Part shown: positions 1-11,615 of the stretch, one piece after another
Layout of the letters: every line of letters starts with the position of its first letter
Position numbering within the stretch: position 1 is the first letter of the stretch
NCBI GenBank assembly: GCA_012861695.1
Contig: JAAOOA010000186.1
Location: forward strand, 890,392-954,391
Origin: Trematomus loennbergii
Lineage: Eukaryota; Chordata; Actinopteri; Perciformes; Nototheniidae
Reading direction: 5' to 3'
Length of the DNA stretch: 64,000 bases
Program-made: the position numbers and the translations under genes
Notes under the pieces: generated by a model
The model's input: the letters and a program-made list of their open reading frames with translations, nothing else
What the model was told of the DNA's origin: nothing
Databases searched by the model: none

Positions 1-766
1 CTGGGTATCTGGGAAATAGCCTGGCTCTATTCTGTCAATGAAATTGTACCAAGGGGGCGTGGCCAGGGGAGTAGCCCTCGGCACAGTTTGACATTTGGCT
101 TTATAGTAGTTATACACATTGGCTGTATCACTAACAGTGGGCGGGGTTTCCGGAAAACAGCTGTTATTTAAAATGATATCGATTGCCTTTGATTTGCGGT
201 GTTGCCAGAGATATGCCAGCTTGTTCCTGGAAACTTTCCTTTGCTGCCGTAGTGTCTCTGTCCCGGCGGCCCGCAGCGCTGGTTGTATTCTCTGACGGAT
301 TAAGCGAAGCTGCATTTCTATCCATGGTGTCAGCGAGTCAGGTGTAAGGTCCACCGGGAAGTCGGCAGAAAGAGGGAATTTCTTCAGGATTCTGGCGACA
401 TATTTCAGAAGCTGGAATCCGTACGGACGCGAGTTTCGTTGCGTCGCGGAGAATATTCCATTAATGAAAAAGCGCTGGTCAGGATTGTCACCAGCCTGCC
501 CCACTTCTCTGCGCCTCCGTGAGTAACAGCAAAGTAAGATCTTACCTGGAGCAGTTTTGTGTCCAGTGTCCCCTGTACGCTCTTTCATCTCTCTGGAAAG
601 TAGTCCACTCACAATCTGACAATAATCGCGCATATTGCTCGAAGTCTACACGAACATCTTCGGCCAGTGTTGGGCTTGGGTCGCAGACGTTCAGGCGTTG
701 TTTGTAGACTCGCCCGCTGTTCAGGGCTTGTTTAAAGGCCAATCTCAGCGTGGTAACGAGACACAT
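1..766 (-). CDS. Unrecognised coding fragment, left end outside window
   Basis: On the minus strand an ATG at 766 opens a 74-codon frame that ends at 545. A second frame with no stop runs from about 508 to the window edge. Together they read as one protein: Arg/Gln-rich helical stretches, an aromatic and proline-rich C-terminal part, no signal peptide or membrane segment. The two frames join if the 37 nt at 509-545 are removed; that stretch starts GTAAGA and ends GCAG. A one-base frameshift is the other explanation. I do not recognise the family. The neighbouring LINE and microsatellites make a repeat-borne gene plausible, but a host gene fragment cannot be excluded. Confidence 0.4.
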
Positions 767-903
767 TGTGTACCAAAAGCGTCGAGTGCATCTTATATCC
801 CCACTGCAATAACGATGGCAGTTACAACGGGTGTATGTGAGCTTAGATGTTCAAAAAAGGTGAGCGAGTTCCTCTCACCACTCACGCGTGGCCGCCATGA
901 TGC

Positions 904-1102
<199 letters not shown>

Positions 1103-1106
<4 letters not shown>

Positions 1107-2340
1107 ATTTTCAATTCAATAAGCTTTATTGGCATGAATGTCAGGTGAACAATATTGCCAAAGCGTCAAGGATAATACAATTCAATAGTGATATGATAAG
1201 AAAAGAAAAAAAAATACAAATACAATTCATTCATTAAACAATTTACAACAATATATTATTACAAAACCGCAAGTATCAAATGTAAAAAGAAAGAAAAGAG
1301 ACCCATGAAGTAGAGGAGTAATCAGAGTGAGCTGTGAGGAACAGCTGTTATGTGTTGTTGCTGTCTCTTAGGCTGTGACATGCGCTCACATATTTCGCTG
1401 CTTCTATGCTGCTGGCACTATTTTCTCCAAGTACATGTTGCATTTTATTCTGGTCAGAGAGTGATTCAAAATCTTGGAGTTTACATGTTATCTTTGTAAA
1501 GAACTTTGTTCTAATGTCTTGGTATGTGTGACAGTGCAGCAGGAAGTGTTGTTCTGTCTCCACCTGTCTCTGTGGACAGAGCTGACACAGCCTCTCTTCT
1601 CTAGGCAGCCAGGTCTGCCTGTGTCGGCCAGTCTCTACGGCCAGGCTGTGGTCACTGAGTCTGTACATTGTTAATGTCTTCCTCAGTTTGGGATCAGTCA
1701 CGGCGGTCAGATAGTTTGCCACTGTGTACTGTCTGTTTAGAGCCAAATAGCATTGAAGTTTGTTTTGGGTTTTCGTGGTACATGTCCAATAGTTGATGTA
1801 ATATTCTTTTGCTTTAGCTATGATTTGGTTGGGCCAGATTGTGTGAGGGCTGTCCTGAGGCCTTGTCCTGTTAGAGGAGGTGAGCCTCAGGACCAGCTGG
1901 TTGAGGCCTTGTCCTGTTAGAGGAGGTGAGCCTCAGGACCAGCTGGTTGAGGGGACTCCTCTCTATGTTCTCCTCTTGGCAATGGAGGGCTTTGTAATGG
2001 TAGGAGTTGGGATCACTGGTTTTTAGGTGGTTGTAGAATTTGACTGCTCTTTTTTGTAACCTAATTAAAAGGGGGAATTGGCCTAGCTCAGCTCGGCATC
2101 CATTGTTGGGGGTGTTCCTGTGGACTCTCAGGATGCTCTTGCATATCTCCGCATGTAGAGTTTCTATTGGGTGTTTGTCCCATTTATCAAAGTCTTGATT
2201 TCCAAGGGGACCCCACACTTCGCTACCATACAGTATGATTGGTTCTATTATTGAATTGAATATTGTGAGCCAGATTCTAACAGGTATATCTATATTTGAA
2301 GACTTTTTGATAGCATAGAAAGCCTTTCTTCCTTTGTCTC
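1103..2340 (-). mobile_element. 5'-truncated non-LTR retrotransposon (LINE), 3' part of ORF2
   Basis: Two minus-strand frames (1871-2218 and 1348-1746) match the C-terminal part of a common fish LINE ORF2. The first carries the post-RT stretch WGPLGNQDFDKWDKHPIETL. The second carries the Cys/His cluster CQLCPQRQVETEQHFLLHC near its C-terminus. The plus-strand end at 1103 is AT-rich repeated ATTCAA followed by AGCTTTATTGGCATGA, which looks like the element's 3' UTR. A frame break separates the two pieces, and a 47-bp tandem duplication sits at about 1858-1951. The 5' half of ORF2 and ORF1 are absent, as is usual for LINE insertions. The clade assignment is uncertain. Confidence 0.8.
1858..1951. 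repeat. 47-bp tandem duplication inside LINE
   Basis: The segment containing GGCCTTGTCCTGTTAGAGG occurs twice head to tail. The second copy shifts the LINE frame. It is a local duplication of the dead element. Confidence 0.85.
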
Positions 2341-2562
2341 TGTCTCTGAGGTTTTCTCATAACTTCAGTGAAAAGTGCCTTTTTACTTTCTTTTCTTCTC
2401 TCATCACACATTCAAGCCCCCAGTGTTCATGTATCATTTCAATCTAAATTCTTCACTTTCTTCTTACACATTACATTTCAGCATAGCAGTTTAGCGTCAG
2501 CTTTTCAGCATAAAGCATTCCCACTAGCAATTTCTTCAGGAATTGCATTCTCTCGTTACTAC
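2341..2562. other. Unassigned AT-rich spacer
   Basis: This stretch lies between the LINE and the start of the duplicated block. I see no gene or inverted repeat in it, and it has no counterpart upstream of copy 2. Confidence 0.5.
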
Positions 2563-3010
2563 CCCTATAGGTGGAAGGGGGTATCATTTGCCGTCCAACA
2601 TGACTTGGGGAGGAAGGGACGGGTTATTACTGTGACCCCCCAGGGTGTCTTGTAGATGGTAGGCTACTGCAGGAGTATACTGCGACACAGTAAGAGCCAT
2701 CCACTTCCTGTATAACTGGAGAGAGAGCTGTGTCCACACCCTCAGTGGGTGTTGGGATCTGCTGGTATCATGCCTCATCTCCCAGCAGCAGGAATAAGAG
2801 TCAGTCAGGTTTAGGGCCATGGTTCTCTGTGGGAAAACTGATGGTTCTCTGTGGGGTGGAACTTATACTGGACAATGTACAGATAATTATGCAACACGAT
2901 CCAGTGACTTGATATAAGGAAAATAACCTGCTATTTTGTCAGAAATGGGTCCAATTAGAAGGAAATATTTTGATGTGTCTTTCGTGTAAATGTCTTTCTT
3001 ATTCATTCAG

Positions 3011-4791
3011 ATATTCTCACTAAGTGCCAAGGTGAACTCAAATCAAACCTGAAGAAAAAATATGAAAATATCACATTTATGGAAAAATCTGAATCCCTAC
3101 ATAAAATCTACACGGAGATCTACATCACCAGGGGAGACACCACAGAGGTCAACAAGGAACATGAGATCAGACAGATCGAACAAGCATCCAGTAAACCAGA
3201 CAGATCAGAAACACCCATCAGACAAGAAGACCTCTTTAAAGGCTCAACTGAAAGAGGTAAACCAATCAGAGTGATGACAAAGGGTGTGGCTGGCATTGGG
3301 AAAACAGTCTTAACACAGAAGTTCACTCTGGACTGGGCTGAAGGCAAAGCCAACCAGGACATCCAGTTCATATTTCCATTCACCTTCAGAGAGCTGAATG
3401 TGGTGAGAGAGAACAAGTACAGCTTGGTGGAACTTGTTCATCACTTCTTCTCTGAAACCAGAGAGGCAGGAATCTGCATGTTTGATCAGTTCCCGGTTGT
3501 GTTCATCTTTGACGGTCTGGATGAGTGTCGACTTCCTCTGGACTTCCACAACACTGACATCCTGACTGATGTCTCAGAGTCCACCTCAGTGGATCGGCTG
3601 CTGACAAACCTCATCAGCGGGAAGCTGCTTCCCTCTGCTTGCCTCTGGATAACCACTCGACCTGCAGCAGCCAATCAGATCACTGAGTGTGTGGACATGA
3701 TGACAGAGGTCCGAGGGTTCACTGACCCACAGAAGGAGGAGTACTTCAGGAAGAGATTCAGAGATCAGACGCTGGCCGGCACCATCATCTCCCACATCAA
3801 GACCTCACGAAGCCTCCACATCATGTGCCACATCCCAGTCTTCTGCTGGATCTCTGCTTCAGTTCTGGAGGACATGTTGAAAACTGAGAGAGGAGAGCTG
3901 CCCAAGACCCTGACTGAGATGTACATCCACTTCCTGGTGGTTCAGTCCAAAGTGAACGTCAAGTATGATGGAGGAGCTGAGACAGATCCACACAGGAGTC
4001 CAGAGAGCAGGATGAAGATGATGGAGTCTCTGGGGAAACTGGCTTTTGAGCAGCTGCAGAAAGGCAACCTGATCTTCTATGAGTCCGACCTGAGAGGGTG
4101 TGGCATCGATATCAGAGCAGCCTCAGTGTACTCAGGAGTGTTCACACATGTCTTTAGAGAGGAGAGAGGAACGTACAAGAACACAGTGTTCTGCTTCGTC
4201 CATCTGAGCGTTCAGGAGTTTCTGGCTGCTCTTCATGCCCATCTGACCTTCATCAACTCTGGAGTCAACCTGCTGTCAGAAGAACCAACAACCTCCAGGC
4301 TGCTTAAAGTCTTCAGACCCAAACCTAAACTAACAGATCTCTACCAGAGTGCTGTGGACAAGGCCTTACAGAGTCCAAACGGACACCTGGACTTGTTCCT
4401 CCGCTTCCTCCTGGGTCTTTCACTGCAGACCAATCAGAAACTCCTACCCGACCTGCTGACGCAGACAGGAAGTAGCTCAGAGATCAACCAGAAAACAGTG
4501 AAATACATCAAGAAAAAGATAAGAAAGAACCCGTCTCCGGAGAAAAGCATCAACCTGTTCCACTGTCTGAATGAACTGAATGATGGTTCTCTAGTGGAGG
4601 AGATCCAACAGTCCCTGAGATCAGGAAGTCTCTCCACAGATAATCTGTCTCCTGCTCAGTGGTCAGCTCTGGTCTTCATCTTACTGTCATCAGAAGATGA
4701 TCTGGAAGAGTTTGACCTGCAGAAATACTCAGCTTCAGAGGAGGCTCTTCTGAAGCTGCTGCCAGTGGTCAAAGCCTCCAGGAAAGCTCTG
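3011..4791 (+). CDS. NLRC3-like NLR, FISNA-NACHT-winged-helix exon
   Basis: This is the large exon of a fish NLR immune sensor, which in this family acts as a cytosolic ATP-binding oligomerisation platform. The acceptor ends at 3010 and the donor is CTCT|GTAAGT at 4791. The frame is open throughout, starting with ILTKCQGELKSNL of the FISNA region. Counting from the in-frame ATG at 3079, the Walker A motif GVAGIGKT is at residues 69-76 and the Walker B motif FIFDGLDEC at 142-150. Winged-helix and HD2-like sequence follows to residue 571. The length of 1,781 nt is usual for this exon. The exon begins in phase with two bases of a codon, so upstream coding exons are expected, but none is recognisable in 1-3010. 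The donor phase matches the LRR exons. Confidence 0.93.
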
Positions 4792-4873
4792 TAAGTGGAG
4801 ATACAACTACATTAACTAGGAACAGGTTGAGACATGAGAATAAAACTCTTTGTGTTTGCTGATCTTTCCCCAG

Positions 4874-5047
4874 GCTGAGTGGCTGCAACCTGTCAGAGAG
4901 AAGCTGTGAAGCTCTGTCCTCAGTCCTCAGCTCCCAGTCCTCTAGTCTGAGAGATCTGGACCTTAGTAACAACAAGCTGCGGGGTTCAGGAGTGAAGAAG
5001 CTGTCTGATGGACTGGAGAGTCCGCACTGTACTCTGGAGACTCTCAG
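4874..5047 (+). CDS. NLR LRR exon 1
   Basis: A 174-nt exon bounded by CCCCAG and CTCTCAG|GTCAGT. It encodes 58 residues starting [20 protein letters not shown] and including LRDLDLSNN. It is an exact-size ribonuclease-inhibitor-type LRR unit, phase 2 at both ends, so it can be skipped or repeated without changing frame. Confidence 0.92.
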
Positions 5048-5408
5048 GTCAGTATTCAGCTGATATGTTAACTGTCAGAGTGGTTTTGTTCAGCCATTTC
5101 TATCGACTCATTTCCAGTTTTATCAAATTAGAATAATAATACATTTCGATTCTCCTTCGGTTTTTTGTTTATTTTTCTTCTTCAAAACAATAAACCACAA
5201 AACCATTATAACAATCTTATTATATTTAAGACGGATGGCATCACTTATCTTCATCTCAATGTATCTGACTGATTGACCAACCCAAACATGCACAGACAAA
5301 TAGATGGTATAATTTGACAAAAGAACTAGAAAAGATTGTATGTTGAAACTTTGCGCTCAATCACATTTAATATTAAAGGAATTTTGTCATGTATTCATTT
5401 ATTTCAAG

Positions 5409-5582
5409 GTTAACTGGCTGTAACCTGTCAGAGAGAAGCTGTGAAGCTCTGTCCTCAGTCCTCAGCTCCCAGTCCTCTAGTCTGAGAGAGCTGGACCTGA
5501 GTAACAACGACCTGCCGGATTCAGGAGTGAAGCTGGTATCTGCTGGACTGGAGAGCCCACACTGTACTCTGGAGACTCTCAG
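5409..5582 (+). CDS. NLR LRR exon 2
   Basis: A 174-nt phase-2 exon after TTTCAAG, ending CTCTCAG|GTCAGA. It reads [20 protein letters not shown] and [20 protein letters not shown]. It is nearly identical to LRR exon 1 over most of its length. The following intron also resembles the preceding one, so exon and intron were duplicated together. Confidence 0.92.
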
Positions 5583-5799
5583 GTCAGAGTTCAGCTGATA
5601 TGTTAACAGTCAGTGGTTTTGTTCAGCCATTTCTATCGACTAATTTCCAGTTTGATCAAATTAGAATAATAATACATTTCGATTCTCCTTCGGTTTTTTG
5701 TTTATTTTTCTTCTTCAAAACAATAAACCACAAAACCATGATAACAATCTGGTTATATTTGAAGACAGATGGCGTCACTTATCTACATCTCAATGTATC

Positions 5800-6879
5800 T
5801 GACTGATCAGTGGCGTTTTTATATGTACAAAAGTGGTGGGGCACAAAAAAATTAGATGTCTATATATAAGCTTCTGCAGTGACGTGCAGTGAGGTTCATG
5901 GCTGGTGAGGCACTGGCACAGACTCTTCAGGTTTACAAATATTATATTTTGACCTAAACCAAAATATAATATTATTTTCAAAAGCTTTTTTTGTCTGATG
6001 CTTCGATTAATTTTAAACAGACAGTTCAACAAAAGGATACCCAAAAAATGTAATTTTATCATTTAAATATTGAATTGTTCTCTCTTAGTAAGATCCCATT
6101 TTCAATAAAATTGCGGTCTTACCTTGACTTGAAGATGAAGTCCATTTGCCTATCCTTCTGGACAAAAATTTCTATAACTTTTTTGTAAAAGTCCTCCTTA
6201 TCTTCCAGTAGTATCAAAAGTCTATCATAAATCTAATCCATAGATTTATGATAAAAAAATTATAAAAGTAGGGTAGACATGTGGATGTTATCCGGCTAAT
6301 CAAAACGTGCATTTATCTAACAGGTACGTTTCCCACAGATCTTATTTCGAGCTATTTTCTAAAATCCTCTGGAGAAACCTCATTGCTTTTTTGTGCTTAC
6401 TTCCTGGTTTTAGGACGCGCCACTGCAGCTCTCTCGTCTCCTCTTCACACACCACACTTTTCGCGGCACACGTACTTACAGCCAATCAGCTCTGAATGAT
6501 TTGAGATGACGTATGGTGGGGATGGTAGCTCCGTGCCCCTCTGGTCATTATTCTTTTGCCACACACATTACATTACAAAATACTCTGAGCATGCGCAGTG
6601 TAGTTTTTACAGTCACCGTTCACTTCACAGCGAGAGGAAGGGGCATGATCAGGTTTTGTCCCACATGACTCTAAACAGCTCAATAGGCACACACTGTGAC
6701 TGTAGACACACTAATTAGAAGAACACAGACTAAAACAGCAATGTACAGACGAATCAGATGATTAAACATGATCTTAAAATATATTTTATATATATTTTAT
6801 TTATTTTTTTGCATTTTTGTAATCATTATTTGTAATACTTTCTGCTGACACTAGGTGGGGCTGTACCACTGTGACTGAT
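5800..6879. mobile_element. Non-autonomous hAT element with 8-bp TSD (in LRR intron)
   Basis: The element at 5808-6871 (1,064 bp) begins CAGTGGCG and ends CCACTG. It is flanked by the perfect 8-bp duplication TGACTGAT at 5800-5807 and 6872-6879. These ends and TSD length are those of the hAT superfamily. It has no long ORF. The interior has an AT-rich palindrome near 6222-6260 (ATAAATCTAATCCATAGATTTAT). A second, inverted insertion of the same family lies at 47634-48687. Confidence 0.93.
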
Positions 6880-7016
6880 TGACAAACACAAACATGCACA
6901 GACAAACAGATGGTATAATTTGACAAAGGAACTAGAAAAGATTGTATGTTGAAACCTTACGCTCAATCACATTTAATATTAAAGGAATGTTGTCATATTA
7001 TTTCATTTCTTTCAAG

Positions 7017-7189
7017 TTAACTGGCTGTAACCTGTCAGAGAGAAGCTGTGAAGCTCTGTCCTCAGTCCTCAGCTCCCAGTCCTCTAGTCTGAGAGATCTG
7101 GACCTGAGTAACAACGACCTGAAGGATTCAGGAGTGAAGCTGCTGTCTGATGGACTGGAGAGCCCACACTGTGAACTGAAGACTCTCAG
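7017..7189 (+). pseudogene. NLR LRR exon 3, one base short
   Basis: This LRR unit is nearly identical to its neighbours but is 173 nt, not 174. The acceptor reads TTTCAAG|TTAACTGG where the others read TTTCAAG|GTTAACTGG. Splicing from a preceding exon that ends in AG would produce AGT TAA, an immediate stop. The rest of the unit ([31 protein letters not shown]) and its donor are intact. It can be used only if skipped or spliced elsewhere, or if the missing base is an assembly error. Confidence 0.85.
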
Positions 7190-7551
7190 GTCAGAGTTCA
7201 GCTGATATGTTAACAGTCAGTGGTTTTGTTCAGCCATTTCTATCGACTCATTTCCAGTTTTATCAAATTAGAATAATAATACATTTCGATTCTCCTTCGG
7301 TTTTTTGTTTATTTTTCTTCTTCTAAACAATAAACCACAAAACCATGATAACAATCTGATTATATTTGAAGACAGATGGCGTCACTTATCTACATCTCAA
7401 TGTATCTGACTGATTGACAAACACAAACATGCACAGACAAACAGATGGTATCATTTGACAAAGGAACTAGAAAAGATTGTATGTTGAAACTTTGCGCTCA
7501 ATCACATTTAATATTAAAGGAATGTTGTCATATTTATTCATTTCTTTCAAG

Positions 7552-7725
7552 GTTAACTGGCTGTAACCTGTCAGAGAGAAGCTGTGATGCTCTGTCCTCA
7601 GTCCTCAGCTCCCAGTCCTCTAGTCTGAGAGATCTGGACCTGAGTAACAACGACCTGAAGGATTCAGGAGTGAAGCTGCTGTCTGCTGGACTGGAGAGTC
7701 CACACTGTGAACTGGAGACTCTCAG
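7552..7725 (+). CDS. NLR LRR exon 4
   Basis: A 174-nt phase-2 exon between TTTCAAG and CTCTCAG|GTCAGA. It encodes [20 protein letters not shown] and [20 protein letters not shown]. It is another near-copy of LRR exons 1-3. Confidence 0.92.
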
Positions 7726-7872
7726 GTCAGAGTTCAGCTTTTTATTTTCAAGCAGTTCAATTATTTTCCTCCAGCTTTTTGTTCATGTTGATGAAGATGG
7801 TCCACCTCTGTATGATTTTCCTGCCGAGGTGACTTTTAAGAACACTGAGTTTACTGTATTCCCTGATTCCAG

Positions 7873-8046
7873 TCTGTCCGGCTGTCTGGTCACAGAGGAA
7901 GGCTGTGTTTCTCTGGCTTCAGCTCTGAGCTCCAACCCCTCCCATCTGAGAGAGCTGGACCTGAGCTACAATCATCCAGGAGACTCAGGAGAGAAGCTGC
8001 TGTCTGCTGGACGGGAGGATCCAGTCTGGAGACTGGAGACACTCAG
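7873..8046 (+). CDS. NLR LRR exon 5 (distal type)
   Basis: A 174-nt exon after GATTCCAG, ending CACTCAG|GTATGG. It encodes [40 protein letters not shown] and a C-terminal LETLR. The sequence differs clearly from LRR exons 1-4 and is the type that lies last before the B30.2 part in fish NLRs. Its broken duplicate is at 41151-41475. Confidence 0.9.
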
Positions 8047-8946
8047 GTATGGACAGACTGACTTCCTCCTATTTTTCTAATTCCATCTCTTTCATCTCTG
8101 GTCTTCCATCATGAAGGACGTCTCATTTCCCTTGATTATGTTCACAGCAGTGAGTTAACCTTCAAGTCTTATTACATGGAAACAGCCATTCAGTCCAAAC
8201 ATCAGAACCACTGGTTTCCTGGCTCTAGGGAGGATAATGATGGTCAGTTTATGGATTTGGTTCTGACTGAGATATCTCACCAACTGCTTAATGTGTTGAG
8301 ATGAGATTCTGTTTGACATTTTAGATTCCCAGAGGGACTCTTTAATATGTGTTCATTTGACGTAGGTTATTTTTGTGCTTATTAATTGTTTCACTTAGTT
8401 GTTTGTTTGTCTGTTTTTTGTTTCGTTAAACTTGGGGAGCTTGGTTCGGTTTTGTTTGTTTTCGGCAGCCAGTGTCTCTGCCAGTCGGCATCTCGGCGAT
8501 CTATCCCAGCTGACTCGGACGCAAAGCATCAAAATCTGCGAATCTGTAAAAATGGATGAGTTTGACTACATTATATTCGCCACGTTGTCAGTCATGAAGT
8601 GCTTTAATGAGCGACCCGGTAAACTGAGGGCTCAAGCTAGCCGAGGAAGTGGCAAAGAAGGGATGTCCTTTAGTTTTGTTGAATCAGCTTCATATGTGCA
8701 CGTTGTCTTGGTCAGGAGGAATGCATGTGCTTCTTTGGTGTTTAGCAGGAAAGCACATACAACAAGGATTGCTACTGTTTGGACCACAGTTTTGGTTTTC
8801 TGCACATTATGAGCTTTGAGCTTTGTTCTTAACACAGACCTGGAAGTGAAAGTAGTCTGTGTCACAACAAGCAGAAGGATCCGCAGAGAGACGGAAACAC
8901 TCATTTCCTCTTTTCTCCGTTATATAATAATCCTAAACAAAACGCA

Positions 8947-9638
8947 ATGCCACCAAAAAAGATTCCTCCGCATGCTGAGGAGGTTGACGACATTAAACGA
9001 TCGTTAGACATGTTGACGGAGGAGGTATCTGTTGTAAGACAGCAACAGATAACATTATGAGCCTGGTGGAGGAAGTTAAAGCCCTGAGGCTACAAAACTC
9101 CAAAAGGAAAAAAGGATATTCTTGCTGGAAAATCGGGTGGATGAGCTGGAGCAATACACCCGAATCCACAACATCATAATCACTGGACTGGAGACGAAAC
9201 CCTTCATACGCCCAGGCGGCGATGAGGATGACCGGAGGGGACACAAGTGAGGAGGATGCTACATCTGTGGAGCTACAGGTGACGGCCTTCCTCAACTCCA
9301 AGGGAATAGAGATTGACAGCAACAACATCGAGGCCTGTCACCCGCTACCACACAGAAATAAAACAGATAAACCGGCAATAATAATAAGGTTTGCCAACAG
9401 AAAACATAAAACTGAACTTCTGAAACAGGGAAGACGGCTTAAGGGCTCGGATGTATATATGAATGAACACCTCGCTAAAAGAAATGCTGAGATCGCCAGA
9501 AAGGCCCGATTCCTGAGAAAACAGCGAAAAATACATCAACATGGACTGCAAAGTGCAACATCTCCATCAAGCTTCACGGATCCCCAGAACAAAGTGTTCA
9601 TCATCAGGGACCTGGAGGAACTGGAAACATATCAATGA
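8947..9638 (+). pseudogene. LINE ORF1 protein, frameshifted
   Basis: The start MPPKKIPPHAEEVDDIKRSL leads into a coiled-coil-like segment (LENRVDELEQYTRIHNIII). After frame breaks near 9050 and 9210, a 138-codon frame (9222-9638) contains EACHPLPHRNKTDKPAIIIR and a basic C-terminus. This layout fits LINE ORF1 RNA-binding chaperones of the fish L2/CR1 type. The frame breaks make the copy inactive. Confidence 0.75.
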
Positions 9639-9753
9639 AACAAATCAGACCAGGTCACAGAAATAAAACACTACCATGACCATTCCAGATAATAAACACA
9701 TCTCTCTATCAAGACTATAAACGTTTGCATATACAGAGCATAACACACAGGAC

Positions 9754-10092
9754 ATGGAAAATGACATTGATCCGGAAAACAACTTACTGAACAATATCAA
9801 CAACAGCTGCAACTATTTCACAGAAGAGCAATTCAATATAACGTGTCAATCAGAAGAGAACATATCAATGATCCACTTCAATAGCAGAAGCCTAGATGCC
9901 AACTTCCTCAACATTAAAGAATATCTAAGTCAGTTTAAGAACCCATTCAACATCATAGCAATATCAGAGACCTGGATCAGTGCTGAGAGAGGTGTGGACT
10001 TTGAGATGGATGGCTATGAACTGAATTATACAAACAGAAGGAATAAGAGTGGAGGGGGTGTGGCAATCTATGTGGATAAAGGAATGAACTAG
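9754..10092 (+). pseudogene. LINE ORF2 endonuclease fragment
   Basis: The frame contains SMIHFNSRSLDANF, NIIAISETWI and GGGVAIYVDKG, which are conserved apurinic-like endonuclease blocks of LINE ORF2. A TAG after GMN at 10092 stops it. The sequence downstream continues in broken frames toward the RT. Confidence 0.78.
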
Positions 10093-10671
10093 AAGGTGGT
10101 GGAGAGCATAACAACAGCTGTTGATGATTTGTTTGAATGTGTTACAGTAGACATGTGTATGGAAAGGTCTAAACATGTTATTGTGAGCTGTATATACAGA
10201 GCTCCTGGAACCTGTATTGACACATTTACAGATAGGATAGAAACATGTTTACTAAATCATTACAAAACATGATGTTTATCTGTGGGGTTAGGGTTAAAGA
10301 CTTAAGAAGACTTCATCAATGCATTGTACAGTATGGGTTAGTATCCTAAAATCACCAGACCTAGTAGAATCACTTCTCTGCTACATGAATAGACAACATA
10401 TTCACAAACATTATGGAGAACAATACAGCAGGGACTACTATATAGTGACATCAGTGATCATTCACCTGTTCTTGTCTATCACTGCAGTTATAAGAAACCT
10501 AAAGTCTCCAGCCATTTCAAATACAAAAGATTGAGAACTGAAGAAAACATAAATGCATTAAAGAATACTTTAATCACAATTGGAGGGTAGTATATGAGAG
10601 AGACGATATGGACAAGGCCTATGAGGAATTTCTAAACATTTTGAAATCACTTTGTGACAAAAAGTGTCCTG

Positions 10672-10843
10672 TGAAACAATGCAGAGAGACACAAACAAAG
10701 TCACCGTGCATGGATCACTGATGGCCTAAACAATGCAGAGAGACACAAAGTCACCGTGCATGGATCACTGATGGCCTAAACAATGCAGAGAGAGACACAA
10801 ACAAAGTCACCGTGCATGGATCACTGATGGCCTAAACAATGCC
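10672..10843. repeat. Three tandem copies of a 50-57 bp LINE segment
   Basis: The motif CAATGCAGAGAGACACAAA with CACCGTGCATGGATCACTGA recurs three times, with a CAAA or GA length difference between copies. It is an internal tandem expansion within ORF2. Confidence 0.85.
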
Positions 10844-10993
10844 TGCAAAAAGAAAATACACTTTATAGACAACTCATAGAATATAGAAGTTCAGAAGCAG
10901 AAAATAAATATAAAAGATATAAGAATAAATGAACCAATATTATGAGAATATGTAAGAAAGAATACTATAATAAAATACTAGAGAGTACTCAGT

Positions 10994-11615
10994 ATGAAAG
11001 GTTTATGGAAGGTATTAAATAGTATCGTTAGAAATGGAGCAAAGAGTACAGGTTACCCTGAGTTTCTTGTTGACAAAGATAATGTTATCAATAACACAGA
11101 AGATGTGGTTCATGGTTTGAACCAACTCTTTGTAAATGTGGGGCCAGATCTGGCAGAAAGAATGAAAAGCGTAGAAACAACTAAAGGAGAAGATACAGAG
11201 CTCTGGAATGAAAACAATAGCTCTTTGTTCCTCAGAGCAGTCGAAGAAAGAGAAATCATAGACACTGTACGGACGTGTAAAAGCAAGTCCTCGACCGATT
11301 GGAATCATATTGATATGATTATAGTCAGAAACATTATTGAAGACATTGCAGAACCATGAACACATCTTTGTAACTTGTCTTTTCAATCTGGTACATTCCC
11401 TAATGAAATGAAAATAGCTAAAGTTATACCATGATATCAAACTGGGGATAAACACCGTGACACACATCACATGTTTCTTGCTCTCCCAGTTTCATCCTTG
11501 AAAAGGGTTTTACAAAAAGACTTGACAGGTTCATGGAAACACATCAGCTGTTGGACGACAGTCGATATGGATTCAGGAAAGACAGATCAACATGTATGAA
11601 AAGAAAACTTCAAAA
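10994..11615 (+). pseudogene. LINE ORF2 reverse transcriptase, N-terminal part
   Basis: A 121-codon frame (10994-11359) includes VVHGLNQLFVNVGPDLAERM and the motif KSSTDWNHIDM. After a stop, other frames continue with SFQSGTFPNEMKIAKVIP and LLDDSRYGFRKDRSTC, which are early RT fingers motifs. The catalytic palm motif is absent because the element ends at about 11650. Confidence 0.75.

Noticed and set aside
2584..2820. 78-codon minus ORF conserved at 40794-41030
   Set aside because: Identity is due to the segmental duplication; no domain and it lies in the NLR upstream intron.
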